Source: JAFMJV01 sp963800275 (GTDB lineage Bacteria; Chloroflexota; Limnocylindria; Limnocylindrales; CSP1-4). Taken from it: a stretch of 64,000 nt of DNA. A program made the translations under genes and the position numbers. The notes beneath the pieces are model-generated. The model was given only the letters and a program-made list of their open reading frames with translations, searched no databases and was not told the DNA's origin. Numbering within the stretch: position 1 is the stretch's first letter; every line of letters begins with the position of its first letter. The stretch is from assembly GCA_963800275.1 (NCBI GenBank), contig CAWDAI010000007.1, positions 554,027-618,026 of the forward strand, in the 5' to 3' direction. Of the stretch, positions 32,012 to 43,202 are shown in pieces.

Positions 32012-33370
32012 GTGAGGACCCCGCCCGACACCACCGCCGATCCGGCGCAGACGGACGCGATCGGGTCCGGCGGCCAGCCCACGGGCGACCTTTCCGGATC
32101 CACGCACGCGTCGCCTGCCAAGCGTGGGCGCCTGTATGGGTTCCGGGCCTTCCGGCACCCGGGCTTCCGCATCTACTTCGTGGGCATGCTCTTCCGTGGG
32201 GCCTCGATGTGGATGCCCCTGGTGGCCATCCCCTGGCTGGCGGTCGAGCTCGGCGCCACTCCGGCCGAGGTCGGTCTGGTCACCGGCTTCTTCTACCTGC
32301 CGACCCTGTTCGTCGGCCCCATGGGCGGCGTGCTCGCCGACCGGGTCGACCGCCGCAACGTGCTGGTCGTGGCGCAGGTCCTGGCCTCGATCCTCGCGGC
32401 CATCGTGTTCCTGCTGGTGGTCACCGGCTCCCAGACGACCCCGATGCTGCTGGCCTTCTCCTTCGGCTTCGGCCTGCTCATCGCCTTCGAGGTGCCGGTC
32501 CGCCAGGCCTTCATGGCGGAGATGGTCCCGCGGGCCGACCTCTCCAGCGCAGCGTCGCTCCACGCCACGGCCTGGAACACTACCCGCCTGCTGGGCCCGG
32601 TGGTGGCCGGGCTGATGATCGCCGCCTGGGGCTCGTGGTCGCCCTTCCTGTTCACGGCGGTGACCTCGCTGCTGGTCGCGGCCTCGTTCTTCTGGATGGA
32701 CCGCTACCGCGAGCGTGGCCGCCAGCGAGCGGACCGCTCGCATTCGATCCTCAGCGACCTTCGGGGTGGGCTCTCGTTCGCCCGTAACAGCCCGGTGGTG
32801 CGACTCTCGATGGTGAGCATCTGGGCCGCGGCCATGTTCGGCATCGCCACCTTCTCCACGCTCGCACCGATCTACGCCCAGGACGAGCTGGGACTCGGCG
32901 CCGATGGCTACGGCGCCTTCCTCGGCGCGTCCGGAGCGGGCGCGCTCACCGCCGCGCTGCTGGTCACGGCCATCGCCCACGGTGACCGTCGGCCCTGGAT
33001 GATCGCGGGCATGCTGGCCATCGCCGCCATCGTGGCGGGCATCGGTCTGACGACCTCCAGCACCCTGGTCTACGTGCTCGCGTTCATGCTGGGGGCGGCC
33101 CAGATCACGCTGGCCCAGAACGCCCTGATCTCGGTCCACTCCGCCACCGCCGATGAGGTCCGCGGGCGGGTCATGGGCCTGTGGGTCATGACCTTCCAGG
33201 GCTCGAGTCTGCTCGGGGCCATCCTGGCCGGCATCCTTGCCGACATCTTCGGCGTGCGCGCAGCGATGGTCGCCGCCGGCCTCGGCCTGGCGGTCATCGG
33301 GGTGGCGGCATCGGTGGCCATCGGCCGCGCGGACTGGCGCATGCAGCCGGTGCGCTCGACCGCGGACTAG
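32012..33370 (+). CDS. MFS transporter (EntS-like exporter type)
   Basis: About 452 residues, twelve predicted transmembrane helices after a 45-residue soluble N-terminus. Motif A-like GGVLADRVDRRNVL between helices 2 and 3, plus VPVRQAFMAEMVP, place it with the enterobactin-exporter-like/macrolide-efflux group. Substrate unknown. GTG 32012 chosen because GGGAGGA lies at 32002-32008. Confidence 0.88.
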   Translation: MRTPPDTTADPAQTDAIGSGGQPTGDLSGSTHASPAKRGRLYGFRAFRHPGFRIYFVGMLFRGASMWMPLVAIPWLAVELGATPAEVGLVTGFFYLPTLFVGPMGGVLADRVDRRNVLVVAQVLASILAAIVFLLVVTGSQTTPMLLAFSFGFGLLIAFEVPVRQAFMAEMVPRADLSSAASLHATAWNTTRLLGPVVAGLMIAAWGSWSPFLFTAVTSLLVAASFFWMDRYRERGRQRADRSHSILSDLRGGLSFARNSPVVRLSMVSIWAAAMFGIATFSTLAPIYAQDELGLGADGYGAFLGASGAGALTAALLVTAIAHGDRRPWMIAGMLAIAAIVAGIGLTTSSTLVYVLAFMLGAAQITLAQNALISVHSATADEVRGRVMGLWVMTFQGSSLLGAILAGILADIFGVRAAMVAAGLGLAVIGVAASVAIGRADWRMQPVRSTAD

Positions 33371-33444
33371 GAGCGGTCCCACAGAGGCGGGTACCGGGGC
33401 CCGTCGCCTCCGGACGGTCAGTCCTTGCCGTCGCCCGCGGGCGC

Positions 33445-34272
33445 TCAGTCCTTCATCCAGGGTCGTTCGTCGGACGGTGGGTCCCAGCTCGGGACCGGCG
33501 CCTGCAGGGGATCGTCGATCCAGCAGAACTCGCCGTTGGTCGCGCCACCGGCGTCCGAGGTGAGCCGGAGCACGAGCTCGATCGCCTTCTCCGGCGGATC
33601 GCCGCCGGTCTCCTCCACCCACTCGACCCACGAGCGGTAGTTCTCGGCGACCGGCCCGAGCCCCGCCACGCGGTCGCGGATATCTGCCCACATGTCGGTC
33701 CTGACGTCGCCGGGGTGGATGACGTTGGCGGTGACGCCCGAGCCCGCGATCTCCGAGGCCAGGTGGCGGGTGAACTGGTTGAGCGCAGCCTTGGCCGTGC
33801 CATAGGCGCTGTTGATGGGACCGGGCGGGTGGAGGGACGCGGCCGAGGTCACGTTGACGATCCGGCCCCAGCCGGCATCGAGCATGCCACCGAGGAAGGC
33901 GTTGACGGTGAAGAACGAGGCCACCGCGTCGACCATGATCGTGCGCGCCCAGGCGTCGGGGTCGGCGTCCCTGATGAGCGCGACCGGCCCGAACATGCCC
34001 GCGGCGTTGACGAGGATGGTGGGATCGCCATACCGAGCTGGCACCGCCTCGGCCATCGTGGCCACGGCGTGGCGATCGGCGACGTCACAGACGAACCCGT
34101 GGACGACTCCGCCGGCCTCGCGTGCCAGAGCCTCTGTCTCGTGCAGCTGGTCCTCCCGGCGGGCCACGGCCACGACGGTCGCACCGTGGGCGGCCAGGCC
34201 CAGGCTGATAGCGCGGCCAAGCCCCCGACCCCCGCCGGTCACGACGGCGATCCGTTCCTCCTGATCGACCAC
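33445..34272 (-). CDS. SDR-family oxidoreductase
   Basis: 275 residues. TGGGRGLGRAIS cofactor loop, NAAG, catalytic SAYGTAKAALNQF with Tyr-x3-Lys, and a C-terminus with an unusual extension after about residue 215. Typical of 3-oxoacyl-reductase-like or sugar dehydrogenase SDRs. It diverges from the class II aldolase, so a role in the neighbouring sugar pathway is possible but not shown. Confidence 0.85.
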   Translation of the reverse strand: MVDQEERIAVVTGGGRGLGRAISLGLAAHGATVVAVARREDQLHETEALAREAGGVVHGFVCDVADRHAVATMAEAVPARYGDPTILVNAAGMFGPVALIRDADPDAWARTIMVDAVASFFTVNAFLGGMLDAGWGRIVNVTSAASLHPPGPINSAYGTAKAALNQFTRHLASEIAGSGVTANVIHPGDVRTDMWADIRDRVAGLGPVAENYRSWVEWVEETGGDPPEKAIELVLRLTSDAGGATNGEFCWIDDPLQAPVPSWDPPSDERPWMKD

Positions 34273-34400
34273 GCCATGCTCCTCCGCCTGCTGATGTGCC
34301 GGCTCCTCCGGCTGCTGTGTGCTGGCCCCATGGTGCCACCAGACATCGCCTGCGACACTATGGGAGCACCACCACCCGCACCGCTCGGAGGACCACCCAC

Positions 34401-35228
34401 ATGCCTCTGCCCGAACCCCTGCCCAGCCTGGAGGAGATCTTCGACTCCATCGGTACCGGCGGCCAGCGACTCGCGGCCATCGACGCGACCGAGGGTGGTG
34501 CCGGCAATGTCTCGGTCTGCATCGGCTGGCCCATCGAGGTCCGGCGACTGCTGCCCATGTCGGAAGCCATCGAGCTGCCCGTGCCTACGCCGCACCTCGT
34601 CGGCCACACGATCGTGGTCACCGGCTCGGGACGCCGTTTGCGTGACCTCGGTCGTTTGCCGGCCGAGTCCATGGGTGCCGTCGTCGTCGGCGATGACGGC
34701 ACGCACGGCACGCTCTACACCGCCACCAGCCGTCTCTTCACCATCCTGACCTCGGAGTGGAACTCGCACCTCGCGGTACACGAGGACACGGTCGCGCGCA
34801 CCAGCACCAACTTCCACGCCGTCGTCCACGCGCAGCCGCCACACCTGGTGTATCTCTCGCACCGGCCGGACTACAGCGCTGATGCCGATCGCTTCAGCCG
34901 ACGACTCCTGCGCTGGCAGCCGGAGACGATCGTGCAGCTGCCCCGCGGCATCGGCATCCTGCCCTTCATGCTGCCCAGCTCCGACGAACTCATGGCCGCG
35001 ACCGTGGAGAGCCTGCGCCGCCACCGCATCACGGTCTGGTCCAAGCACGGCGTGATGGCGCGCAGCGACATGTCGGTCACACGCGCCGTGGATCGCATCG
35101 AGTACGCCGAAGCCGGGGCGCGCTACGAGTACATGGACCTGGTCGCGGGTGGCCAGGGCGAGGGCCTCACGACCGAGGAGAGCACGCGCCTGGTGCAGGC
35201 GTTCGGGGTCGAGACCGACCTCTACTAG
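34401..35228 (+). CDS. rhaD: class II aldolase, RhaD-like (rhamnulose-1-phosphate aldolase)
   Basis: 275 residues. Zinc-binding class II aldolase/adducin fold: AGNVSVCIG near the N-terminus, HAVVHAQPPHLVYLS holding the paired metal His, and VWSKHGVMARS holding the third. Overall it resembles RhaD. The reaction would cleave rhamnulose 1-phosphate to DHAP and lactaldehyde. A second aldolase exists as the N-terminal part of the fusion at 45698-47774, so one of the two may have another substrate. ATG 34401 chosen as the start of homology. Confidence 0.75.
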   Translation: MPLPEPLPSLEEIFDSIGTGGQRLAAIDATEGGAGNVSVCIGWPIEVRRLLPMSEAIELPVPTPHLVGHTIVVTGSGRRLRDLGRLPAESMGAVVVGDDGTHGTLYTATSRLFTILTSEWNSHLAVHEDTVARTSTNFHAVVHAQPPHLVYLSHRPDYSADADRFSRRLLRWQPETIVQLPRGIGILPFMLPSSDELMAATVESLRRHRITVWSKHGVMARSDMSVTRAVDRIEYAEAGARYEYMDLVAGGQGEGLTTEESTRLVQAFGVETDLY

Positions 35229-35447
35229 CTCCGGGCCGCAGCGCCGACCAGCCGGGGCGGCTTGGGGCGCGCCAGGGTGCCCGCCTCGGTGTCCGGCCTG
35301 TCCCATGGGCGTCGCCAGTCGACTGGCGGACCAGCCCGAACAGACCGTTCCACCGCCATTCGTCTCGCCCGCGTTGCCAACCGACGCCTGAGTGGCCGTC
35401 TGACCCCTGTCCTCGTCGGTGGGCTGGTCGACTGGCGCCCTGGGTGG

Positions 35448-35710
35448 GACACGCGGGCAAGGGCGCCCTGGGTGAGACACGCGGGCAAGGATGCGCGGGC
35501 AGGGATGCGTGGACAGACGCGGCACGGACGCGGACACGCGCGGGCAGGGGTGCGTGGACAGGGACGCGCGGGCAGGGGTGCGTGGACAGGGACGCGCGGG
35601 CAGGGGTGCGTGGACAGGGACGCGCGGGCAGGGGTGCGTGGACAGGGACGCGCGGGCAGGGGTGCGTGGGCAGGGACACGCGGGCAGGGACACGTGGACA
35701 GGGACAAACG
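35448..35710 (+). repeat. 28-base minisatellite with degenerate flanks
   Basis: Perfect 28-base periodicity from about 35525 to 35665 (GCGTGGACAG recurs at 35552, 35580, 35608, 35636), with looser versions of ACGCGGGCAGGG on both sides. It fills most of the gap 35229-35797 between convergent genes. Because 28 is not a multiple of three, all frames read through as repeats and no real protein is implied. Confidence 0.85.
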
Positions 35711-35722
35711 CACACACAGAAA

Positions 35723-35755
35723 GACGCCGGGGTACCTCGAGGGCCCCCCGGCGTC
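35723..35755 (-). terminator. terminator of the rhamnose transport operon
   Basis: GACGCCGGGG (35723-35732) pairs perfectly with CCCCGGCGTC (35746-35755). On the minus strand, downstream of the binding-protein gene, it is followed by TTTCTGTGTG, a modest U-tract. Confidence 0.75.
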
Positions 35756-35797
35756 GCTGTTCTCTGGCACCTGCGGGATCACTCCCCGCGATGGTGA

Positions 35798-36911
35798 CTA
35801 GAAGTTGAAGTCGCCGATGTTGTCGGCGGTGAAGATGAACGGCGCGCCCAGCAGCACTTCGCTGCCGTTGACGACCTGCAGCTCACCGAGCTTGCCAGCC
35901 ATCACGCTGGTGTCGCCAGGAGCGAACTCGCCGTCCACGATGGCGCGGGTAACCATGACCGCCGCATAGCCGAGGTCCACGGGGTTCCACAGCACGACGG
36001 ACTTGACGCAGCCATCCTCGACGTACGGACGCATCGCGTTCGGGGTCGCGAGACCGATGACCGAGACGGTGCCGCAGAGATCGGCCTGGGTCACGGCGTC
36101 GGCAGCAGCCGGGGTCGCGACGGAGGTCATGCCGAAGATGCCGTTGATGTCCCCACCGTACTTGTTGAGGAGGGTCTGGGCCTGGCTGAAGGAGAGCGGG
36201 GTGTCCTCCTGCGCCTCGAGTGTCTCGAGCCAGGTCAGGTTCGGGAAGCACTGCGCCGCGTAGGCTTCCATCTCGGCGATCCAACGCGCCTGGTTGGGCG
36301 TGGTGAAGGTCGAGGTGACGATGCCGAAGGAGGCATCTTCGCCCTGCTCGGCGACGAGGCTGTCGATCATGGCCTTGGCGATGCCGTTGAACTCAGCCTG
36401 GTTGATGAACCACTCGCGAGCCTGGGGCTCGGAGTTGGCGTCGTAGCCCACGACATGGATGCCGTTCTCGAGCGCCTTCTCCAGCACGGGCGCGATGGCC
36501 ACGGGGTCGTTGGCGGCGAAGAGCACGCCGTCCACGCCCTGGGTGATGTAGTTGTCGATGAAGGTGATCTGCTCGTCGATGTTCGCGGCGGTGGGGCCGT
36601 CGTTGATGACGGTCACGTTGCCCAGCTCGGCGGCTGCTTCCTGCATGCCCGTGGCAGTGGCGTCGAAGTAGCCGATGCCGATGAGCTTGGGGATATCGAC
36701 CAGCGTGATGTCCTGCCCGGCCTTGTCGGGCGGGTTGACGGGCTGTCCACCGTTGTACTCACCGGCAGCAGCAGGCCGGGGGCGCTTCGCCACCGGGGCA
36801 GGCCAGCGGGTTGGTCGGCAGCTGGTCGGCGCCGTCCCAGGCAGCCGCTGCGGTGCCTACGGACCCAAGGGACAGGGCCATCGCAGCAACTAGAACGATT
36901 GGCTTTCGCAT
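35798..36911 (-). CDS. rhaS: rhamnose-type ABC transporter substrate-binding protein, one frameshift
   Basis: About 370 residues. Start ATG 36911 with GGAGGAGA upstream; signal peptide MRKPIVLVAAMALSLGSVGT continues to about AAAA. The frame then breaks at a run of five C near 36780 (one base too many) and resumes at AGEYNGGQPVNPP. The periplasmic-binding core (LIGIGYFDATATGMQ, DGVLFAANDPVAIAPVLEKAL, VVGYDANSEP) belongs to the RbsB/RhaS type 1 family. Last gene of the transport operon. The single homopolymer shift suggests sequencing error. Confidence 0.85.
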
Positions 36912-37025
36912 CGTGCGTCATCTCCTCCAGAGTGATCGAACTTGATTGCGGTCAGCGGTCCCGCAGGACCGTCGCGGTACGTGGGTGTCGTCCTCACCTC
37001 CTCTCCGTGGGAGAGCATCGTAGCT

Positions 37026-38060
37026 CTAGCTTCGTGACGGAAGTAATCGTTTGATGCGCTCGGGCGGGTTCGAGATGAAGGTGTTGAGCAGCACCGCGCG
37101 GATCAGCACGACGCCCACCACGATGGTGGTCGAATCGCCCTTGGCCCCGGACAGGGCGAGGCCGTTCTTCATGAGCTGGATGAGCAAGAGTCCGAGGACC
37201 GTGCCGATGATGGTGCCGCTGCCGCCGAAGATGCTGGTGCCGCCGACGACCACGGCAGTGATGGCGGTCCAGTTCGAAGCCGTTGCCCATGTCAGAGCGG
37301 GTCGTGCTCACCCGGGAGACGAAGACCCAGCCCGCCAGCCCGGACATGAAGCCCGAGAGGGTGTAGATGATGAACTTGTTGCGGGCCACGGCCAGGCCGC
37401 TGAAGCGGGCGCCCGTCTCGTTGCTGCCGATGGCGTAGAGCGATCGGCCGAAGGGCGTCCAGGCCAGCGCGGCCCCGAACAGGATGATGCCGATGACCAC
37501 CAGGAACAGCTGGTTGGGGAAGACCGTGGCCTGGCCGAAGAGATCGAAGTCCTTCTGGCCCAGATGTAGAACCACTCGGGGTAACCGCGGACCGAGCGAG
37601 CCTGGGCGATGCCCTCGGCCAAGCCGCGGAACAGGGCCAGCGTCGCCAACGTCGTGATCAACGGCGGCAGGCCGACGCGGATGATGAAGAAGGCGTTGAA
37701 CGCGCCGCAGGCGGTGGCGATGAGCAGGGCGACGCCGATCGCCACCTCGAGGGGCAGGCCCCAGTTCTCCCAGGCCACGCCCAGCATGATGGCGGTCAGG
37801 CCAACGATGGAACCGACCGACAGGTCGATCCCGCCGGTGATGATGATCAGCGTCATGGGCAGGGCGATGAGCGCGATCTCGGTCGCCAGCCGGCCCTGGT
37901 TGAGCAGGTTCTGCGGCGTGAGGAACACGTCGGACTGGAACGACATGAAGATCATGCCGCCGATGAGGATGAAGAAGAGGATGGTCTCCTGCCGCAGGAG
38001 GATGCCCTGCAGGCGGGCCGTGAACTCGGAGCCGTTGCTCGCGGGGTTCGCCGTCGTCAT
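37026..38060 (-). CDS. rhaQ: rhamnose-type ABC transporter permease, two frameshifts
   Basis: 344 residues after bridging a missing G near 37560 (TGGGCC where TGGGGCC fits) and an extra C near 37270. It has RbsC-family hallmarks: LPMTLIIITGGIDLSVGSIVGL, IRVGLPPLITTLATLALFRG, and VVVGGTSIFGGSGTIIGTVLG. Eight or more membrane helices. The two indels cancel to a whole-codon length, so the gene is probably intact in the cell. Confidence 0.83.
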
Positions 38061-38075
38061 CTCAGCACCTCCTCC

Positions 38076-39079
38076 CTACATCCGTTCCTGGCGCCGTCGG
38101 CGGACCACGTCCGCGAGCACCGTCACGAGGATGAGCACGCCCAGGATCGCCTTCAGCCAGAAGGGCGAGATATTGACGAACACGAGGGCCGCGCCGATGG
38201 TGCGGATGAGGATGGCCGCGAGCGTAGAGCCGATGACGGTGCCGATGCCGCCGAGGATGGACACCCCGCCCACGACCGCGGCGGTGATGACCTGCAGCTC
38301 GAGGCCGGGTGTCACGACCGTCTGGAGCGTGTTGTACTGGGTGGCGAACATCACGGCCGCGACCCCGTAGAACACGCCCGCGACGAGGAAGGTGACCATC
38401 AACTGGCGGCGCGTGTCGATGCCGGAGAGCCGAGCCGCCTCGGCATTGCCGCCGATGGCGTACTGGAAGCGACCCGTGCGGCTCCAACGCATCCAGGCGA
38501 AGGCCACGATCGTGAGCAGGCCCATGATCCAGATCGGCACCGGGATGGCGACGATGCTCTGCTGGGCCAGGCTGTAGCCGTCCGGCAGCGCACTGATGGT
38601 GCTGCCGCCCGCGACCAGGATGATCCCGCCCTTGAGGATGCTGAACGTACCCAGCGTGACGACGATGGCCGGTATCTTCAGGTAGGCCACGAAGAAGCCG
38701 TTGATCCCGCTGATGAGCATGCCGCCGAAGAGGGGCGCGATCCAGGCCGCGGCGAGCACGACCGGGGTCGGCCAGCCGGCGATGTTCAATTGCTCGGCCA
38801 GCGTCCCCGACAAGGCCACCAGCACGCCGATGATGGCGCCGACACTGATGTCGATGTTGCCCGTGATGATGATCATGGAGATGCCGATGGCGGCCACGGC
38901 GATGTAGGCGTTGGCGTTGAAGACGTCGGTCAGGTTGCGCTCGGTGACGAACCGCGGGTTGTAGATCCCGACCCCGATGACGAGCAGCATCAGCAGCAAC
39001 AGGAGGATGCCTTCCTGCGTACCGAAGAGCCGCCGGGCATTGGCCAGGAAGCGGTTGCCGGTGGCGCCGGTGGCGGCGG

Positions 39080-39083
<4 letters not shown>
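38076..39083 (-). CDS. rhaP: rhamnose-type ABC transporter permease
   Basis: 335 residues, RbsC family. ISMIIITGNIDISVGAIIGV, FFVAYLKIPAIVVTLGTFSIL and VITAAVVGGVSILGGIGTVIG are the conserved permease blocks. It pairs with the next permease to form a heterodimeric channel. Start overlaps the stop of the ATPase gene by 4 bases. Confidence 0.92.
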
Positions 39084-40624
<1,541 letters not shown>

Positions 40625-40731
40625 GCCGTCATGGTCCTCATCACTGGTCCGCCGGAGTCAAGGGGCAGACCAGCGTGCGCTGCCCGCGATGGAGATCCCA
40701 ACCCTCCCCGCGCCAAGGGTCACCATGGCGC

Positions 40732-40745
40732 TGAAATCGATTGCA
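40732..40745. promoter_or_regulatory. CG-centred operator-like palindrome
   Basis: TGAAATCGATTGCA is a near-perfect dyad centred on CG, the form bound by LacI/GalR regulators, 108 bases upstream of the transport operon. No LacI gene is in the window; the local regulator is DeoR type. Confidence 0.4.
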
Positions 40746-40762
40746 TGGTACCGCACCGTCAC

Positions 40763-41626
40763 TCACTCCGCGCGCGCTTTCGCCAGCTCCTCGCCCATGA
40801 ACCGACGGGCCTGCACGGCCAGGTCCATGCTGTTCTCCCACATGTTCCGCCAGATGCGGAGGGTGGTCGTGAGGTCCTCGTCGACGACCTTCGAGCTGAA
40901 CAATTCGAAGGTGATGATGCCGTCGTACTCGGCGTCCACGAGGGCCTTGAAGAGCTGCGGGAAATCGATGTGGCCCTGTCCCAGGTAGCCGCGGTGGTTC
41001 TCGCCGATATGGACGTAGCCAAGCAGGTCGCCCGCGTCGAAGACGGGCTCGCGGAAGTCGTTCTCCTCGATGTTCATGTGGTACGAGTCGAGGTGGACCA
41101 CCAGGTTGTCCGAGCCGGTCTGCTTGATGTACTCGACCGTCTGGGCAGAGGTGTTGAGCAGGTTCGACTCGTAGCGGTTGACGAACTCCAGCCCGACGCG
41201 GATACCGGAGGCCTTGGCCTGCTCGGCGATCCGGGTCATGACCGCCTGGCTGTTGGCCCGGCTCCCGGGGGTGGCGGCGTGGGTGTAGGGGCCGAGCGCA
41301 CTGAAGAGGACGCCGCCGAAGTAGGTGGCCCCGATGTCCCGCGCGAAGTTCAGCCCGTTCATGAGCGTCTGCTCACCCCGGGCCACCGTCTCGGGATCCT
41401 CGCTGTTGATGTCGTTGTCGAAGCCGAGCCCAAGGGAGACGGTCGCCTCCATGGCGTTGGCCTCGAGTGCCTTGACGATGGCAGGCACATCCATCTCGTC
41501 TGGCCGGAAGCCCGGGAACTCCACCAGGTCGTACCCGGCTTCCTTGCTGCTCTCGACCGTGTAGGCACACTCGCGCGCTCCCCACACACCGGACCACACC
41601 ATGCCGTGGACGCCGAACTTGTTCAT
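40763..41626 (-). CDS. TIM-barrel sugar isomerase/epimerase (xylose isomerase-like)
   Basis: 287 residues. AP-endonuclease-2-like TIM barrel resembling D-tagatose 3-epimerase: GLEFVNRYESN (catalytic Glu), VVHLDSYHMNIEE (metal Asp and His), and ITFELFSS (second Glu). It is the last gene of the catabolic operon. As no RhaA-type isomerase is present, it could supply rhamnose-to-rhamnulose isomerisation or epimerise another sugar. The reaction is inference. Confidence 0.8.
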   Translation of the reverse strand: MNKFGVHGMVWSGVWGARECAYTVESSKEAGYDLVEFPGFRPDEMDVPAIVKALEANAMEATVSLGLGFDNDINSEDPETVARGEQTLMNGLNFARDIGATYFGGVLFSALGPYTHAATPGSRANSQAVMTRIAEQAKASGIRVGLEFVNRYESNLLNTSAQTVEYIKQTGSDNLVVHLDSYHMNIEENDFREPVFDAGDLLGYVHIGENHRGYLGQGHIDFPQLFKALVDAEYDGIITFELFSSKVVDEDLTTTLRIWRNMWENSMDLAVQARRFMGEELAKARAE

Positions 41627-41720
41627 CCTGGGTCTCCTTCTCCGGTGCCCCCAACCGCGGGGCCCTTCCTCCGTTGATGCTCGAGGCCGCTCCCGGCCAT
41701 GCTCGAGGCCGCTCCCGGCC

Positions 41721-43202
41721 CTACTCGTCCCGCTTCATCAGCTCGGTGAACCGCTCCTGCGCCTCCCGCCAGAAGTAGCCCTTGGGCTCGTACGTCTTCA
41801 TGGGGAACGAGCGCGCGATCAGCTCGCGAGCCTGCGTGATGTCACTGAGCTCACCCGAGGCGATGGCCTGGATGGCGATGTTGCCGATGGCAGTGGCCTC
41901 CACCGGGCCGGCCACGACCTGGCGCTTGCTGGCGTTGGCCGTGAGCTGGCAGAGCAGCTCGTTCTGGGAACCCCCGCCGACGATGTGGATCTGGTCGATG
42001 GTGCGGCCGGTGACCCGGCTCAGCTGATCGACGACCCAGGTGTACTTGAGCGCGAGCGACTCGAAGATGACGCGCCAGAGGGTGGCCGTCTCGAAGGGGA
42101 TCGGCTGGCCGGTCTCCTCGCAGTAGTCGCGGATACGGGTGGGCATGTCGCCCGGCCACAGGAAGCGCTTGTCATCAGGGTCGATGAAGGCCGTCCACTG
42201 CGGCGCGGTCTCCGCGAGCGCGCAGATCTCCTCGTAGGAGGGAGCGCCACTGCCCGGCCACAGGGTCTGCCGGCTCTGCTGGACCAGCCACAGGCCCATC
42301 ACGTTCTTGAGCAGGGTGATGGTGTCGGCATAGCCACCCTCGTTGGTCAGGTTGGCCTCCAGCGCCGCCTCGGTCACCACGGGCTCGTGCTCTTCAAGGC
42401 CGACCAGCGACCAGGTGCCGGACGAGATGAAGGCGGTGGAGTGCCCAGCCAGCGGGGTGCCCGCCACGGCCGAGGGCGTGTCGTGCGACGCACCCGCCAC
42501 CACGCGTGAGCCGACACAGCCGGTGGCGTCCGCGACCTCGTTGAGCAGCGTGCCCAGCTCGGTCCCGGGCTGCACGATCTCGGGCAGAAAGTGGGTGGGG
42601 ATGCCCAGCCGCCCGAAGATCGGCCGGGCCCAGTCGCGCGTCCAGGGGTCCACCGTCTGGCCGGTCGTGGCCTCGGTGTACTCGCACACGTCCACGCCGC
42701 AGAGGAAGTGGTTGAAGAGGTCCGGCATCATCAACAGCTTGTCCGCCGAATCGAGGATGGGATCGTTGGCGCGAGCCTCGCTGAGCAGCTGGTAGAGCGT
42801 GTTGATGGACATGAACTGGATGCCGGTGGCCATGTACAGCTCATCCCGGGGGATGAGTGCGAAGGCCTCGTCGAGCATCAGCTCGTGGCGCGAGTCCCGA
42901 TAGTGGACGGGATTGCCGATGAGGCGCCCGCGGTCGTCGATGAAGCCGTAGTCCACGCCCCAGGTATCGACCGATACCGAATGCACGGGGCCATCGGCGG
43001 CCGCCTTCTGCATGCCCGCGAGGATGTCGCCGAACTGGCGCGCGAAGTCCCAGTAGAGCGTGCCGCCCATGCGCACGGGCACATTGGCGTAGCGATGGAC
43101 CGGCTCGATCTCCAGTCGCTCGTGGCTGATCCGCCCCACGATCGTGCGTCCGCTCTCCGCTCCGAAGTCCAGCGCCACGTAGCGCCGTGCTCGATCAGCC
43201 AT
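41721..43202 (-). CDS. rhaB: rhamnulokinase (FGGY family)
   Basis: 493 residues. Phosphorylates L-rhamnulose with ATP. N-terminal ATPase-fold loop ALDFGAESGRTIVG, SVDTWGVDYGFIDD, and FISSGTWSLVGLEEHEP with the FGGY adenosine region follow RhaB rather than glycerol or xylulose kinases. The start overlaps the DeoR gene stop by 8 bases. Central to assigning the locus to rhamnose or a related 6-deoxyhexose. Confidence 0.92.
   Translation of the reverse strand: MADRARRYVALDFGAESGRTIVGRISHERLEIEPVHRYANVPVRMGGTLYWDFARQFGDILAGMQKAAADGPVHSVSVDTWGVDYGFIDDRGRLIGNPVHYRDSRHELMLDEAFALIPRDELYMATGIQFMSINTLYQLLSEARANDPILDSADKLLMMPDLFNHFLCGVDVCEYTEATTGQTVDPWTRDWARPIFGRLGIPTHFLPEIVQPGTELGTLLNEVADATGCVGSRVVAGASHDTPSAVAGTPLAGHSTAFISSGTWSLVGLEEHEPVVTEAALEANLTNEGGYADTITLLKNVMGLWLVQQSRQTLWPGSGAPSYEEICALAETAPQWTAFIDPDDKRFLWPGDMPTRIRDYCEETGQPIPFETATLWRVIFESLALKYTWVVDQLSRVTGRTIDQIHIVGGGSQNELLCQLTANASKRQVVAGPVEATAIGNIAIQAIASGELSDITQARELIARSFPMKTYEPKGYFWREAQERFTELMKRDE

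Noticed and set aside
31727..33691. 654-residue open frame on the minus strand
   Set aside because: Antisense to the MFS gene and the minisatellite; repeats such as PAGQVGPAG come from the 18-base array.
35525..35680. Possible CRISPR array (28-base repeats)
   Set aside because: Repeats are head-to-tail without spacers and no cas genes are present; the same holds for the 19- and 32-base arrays.
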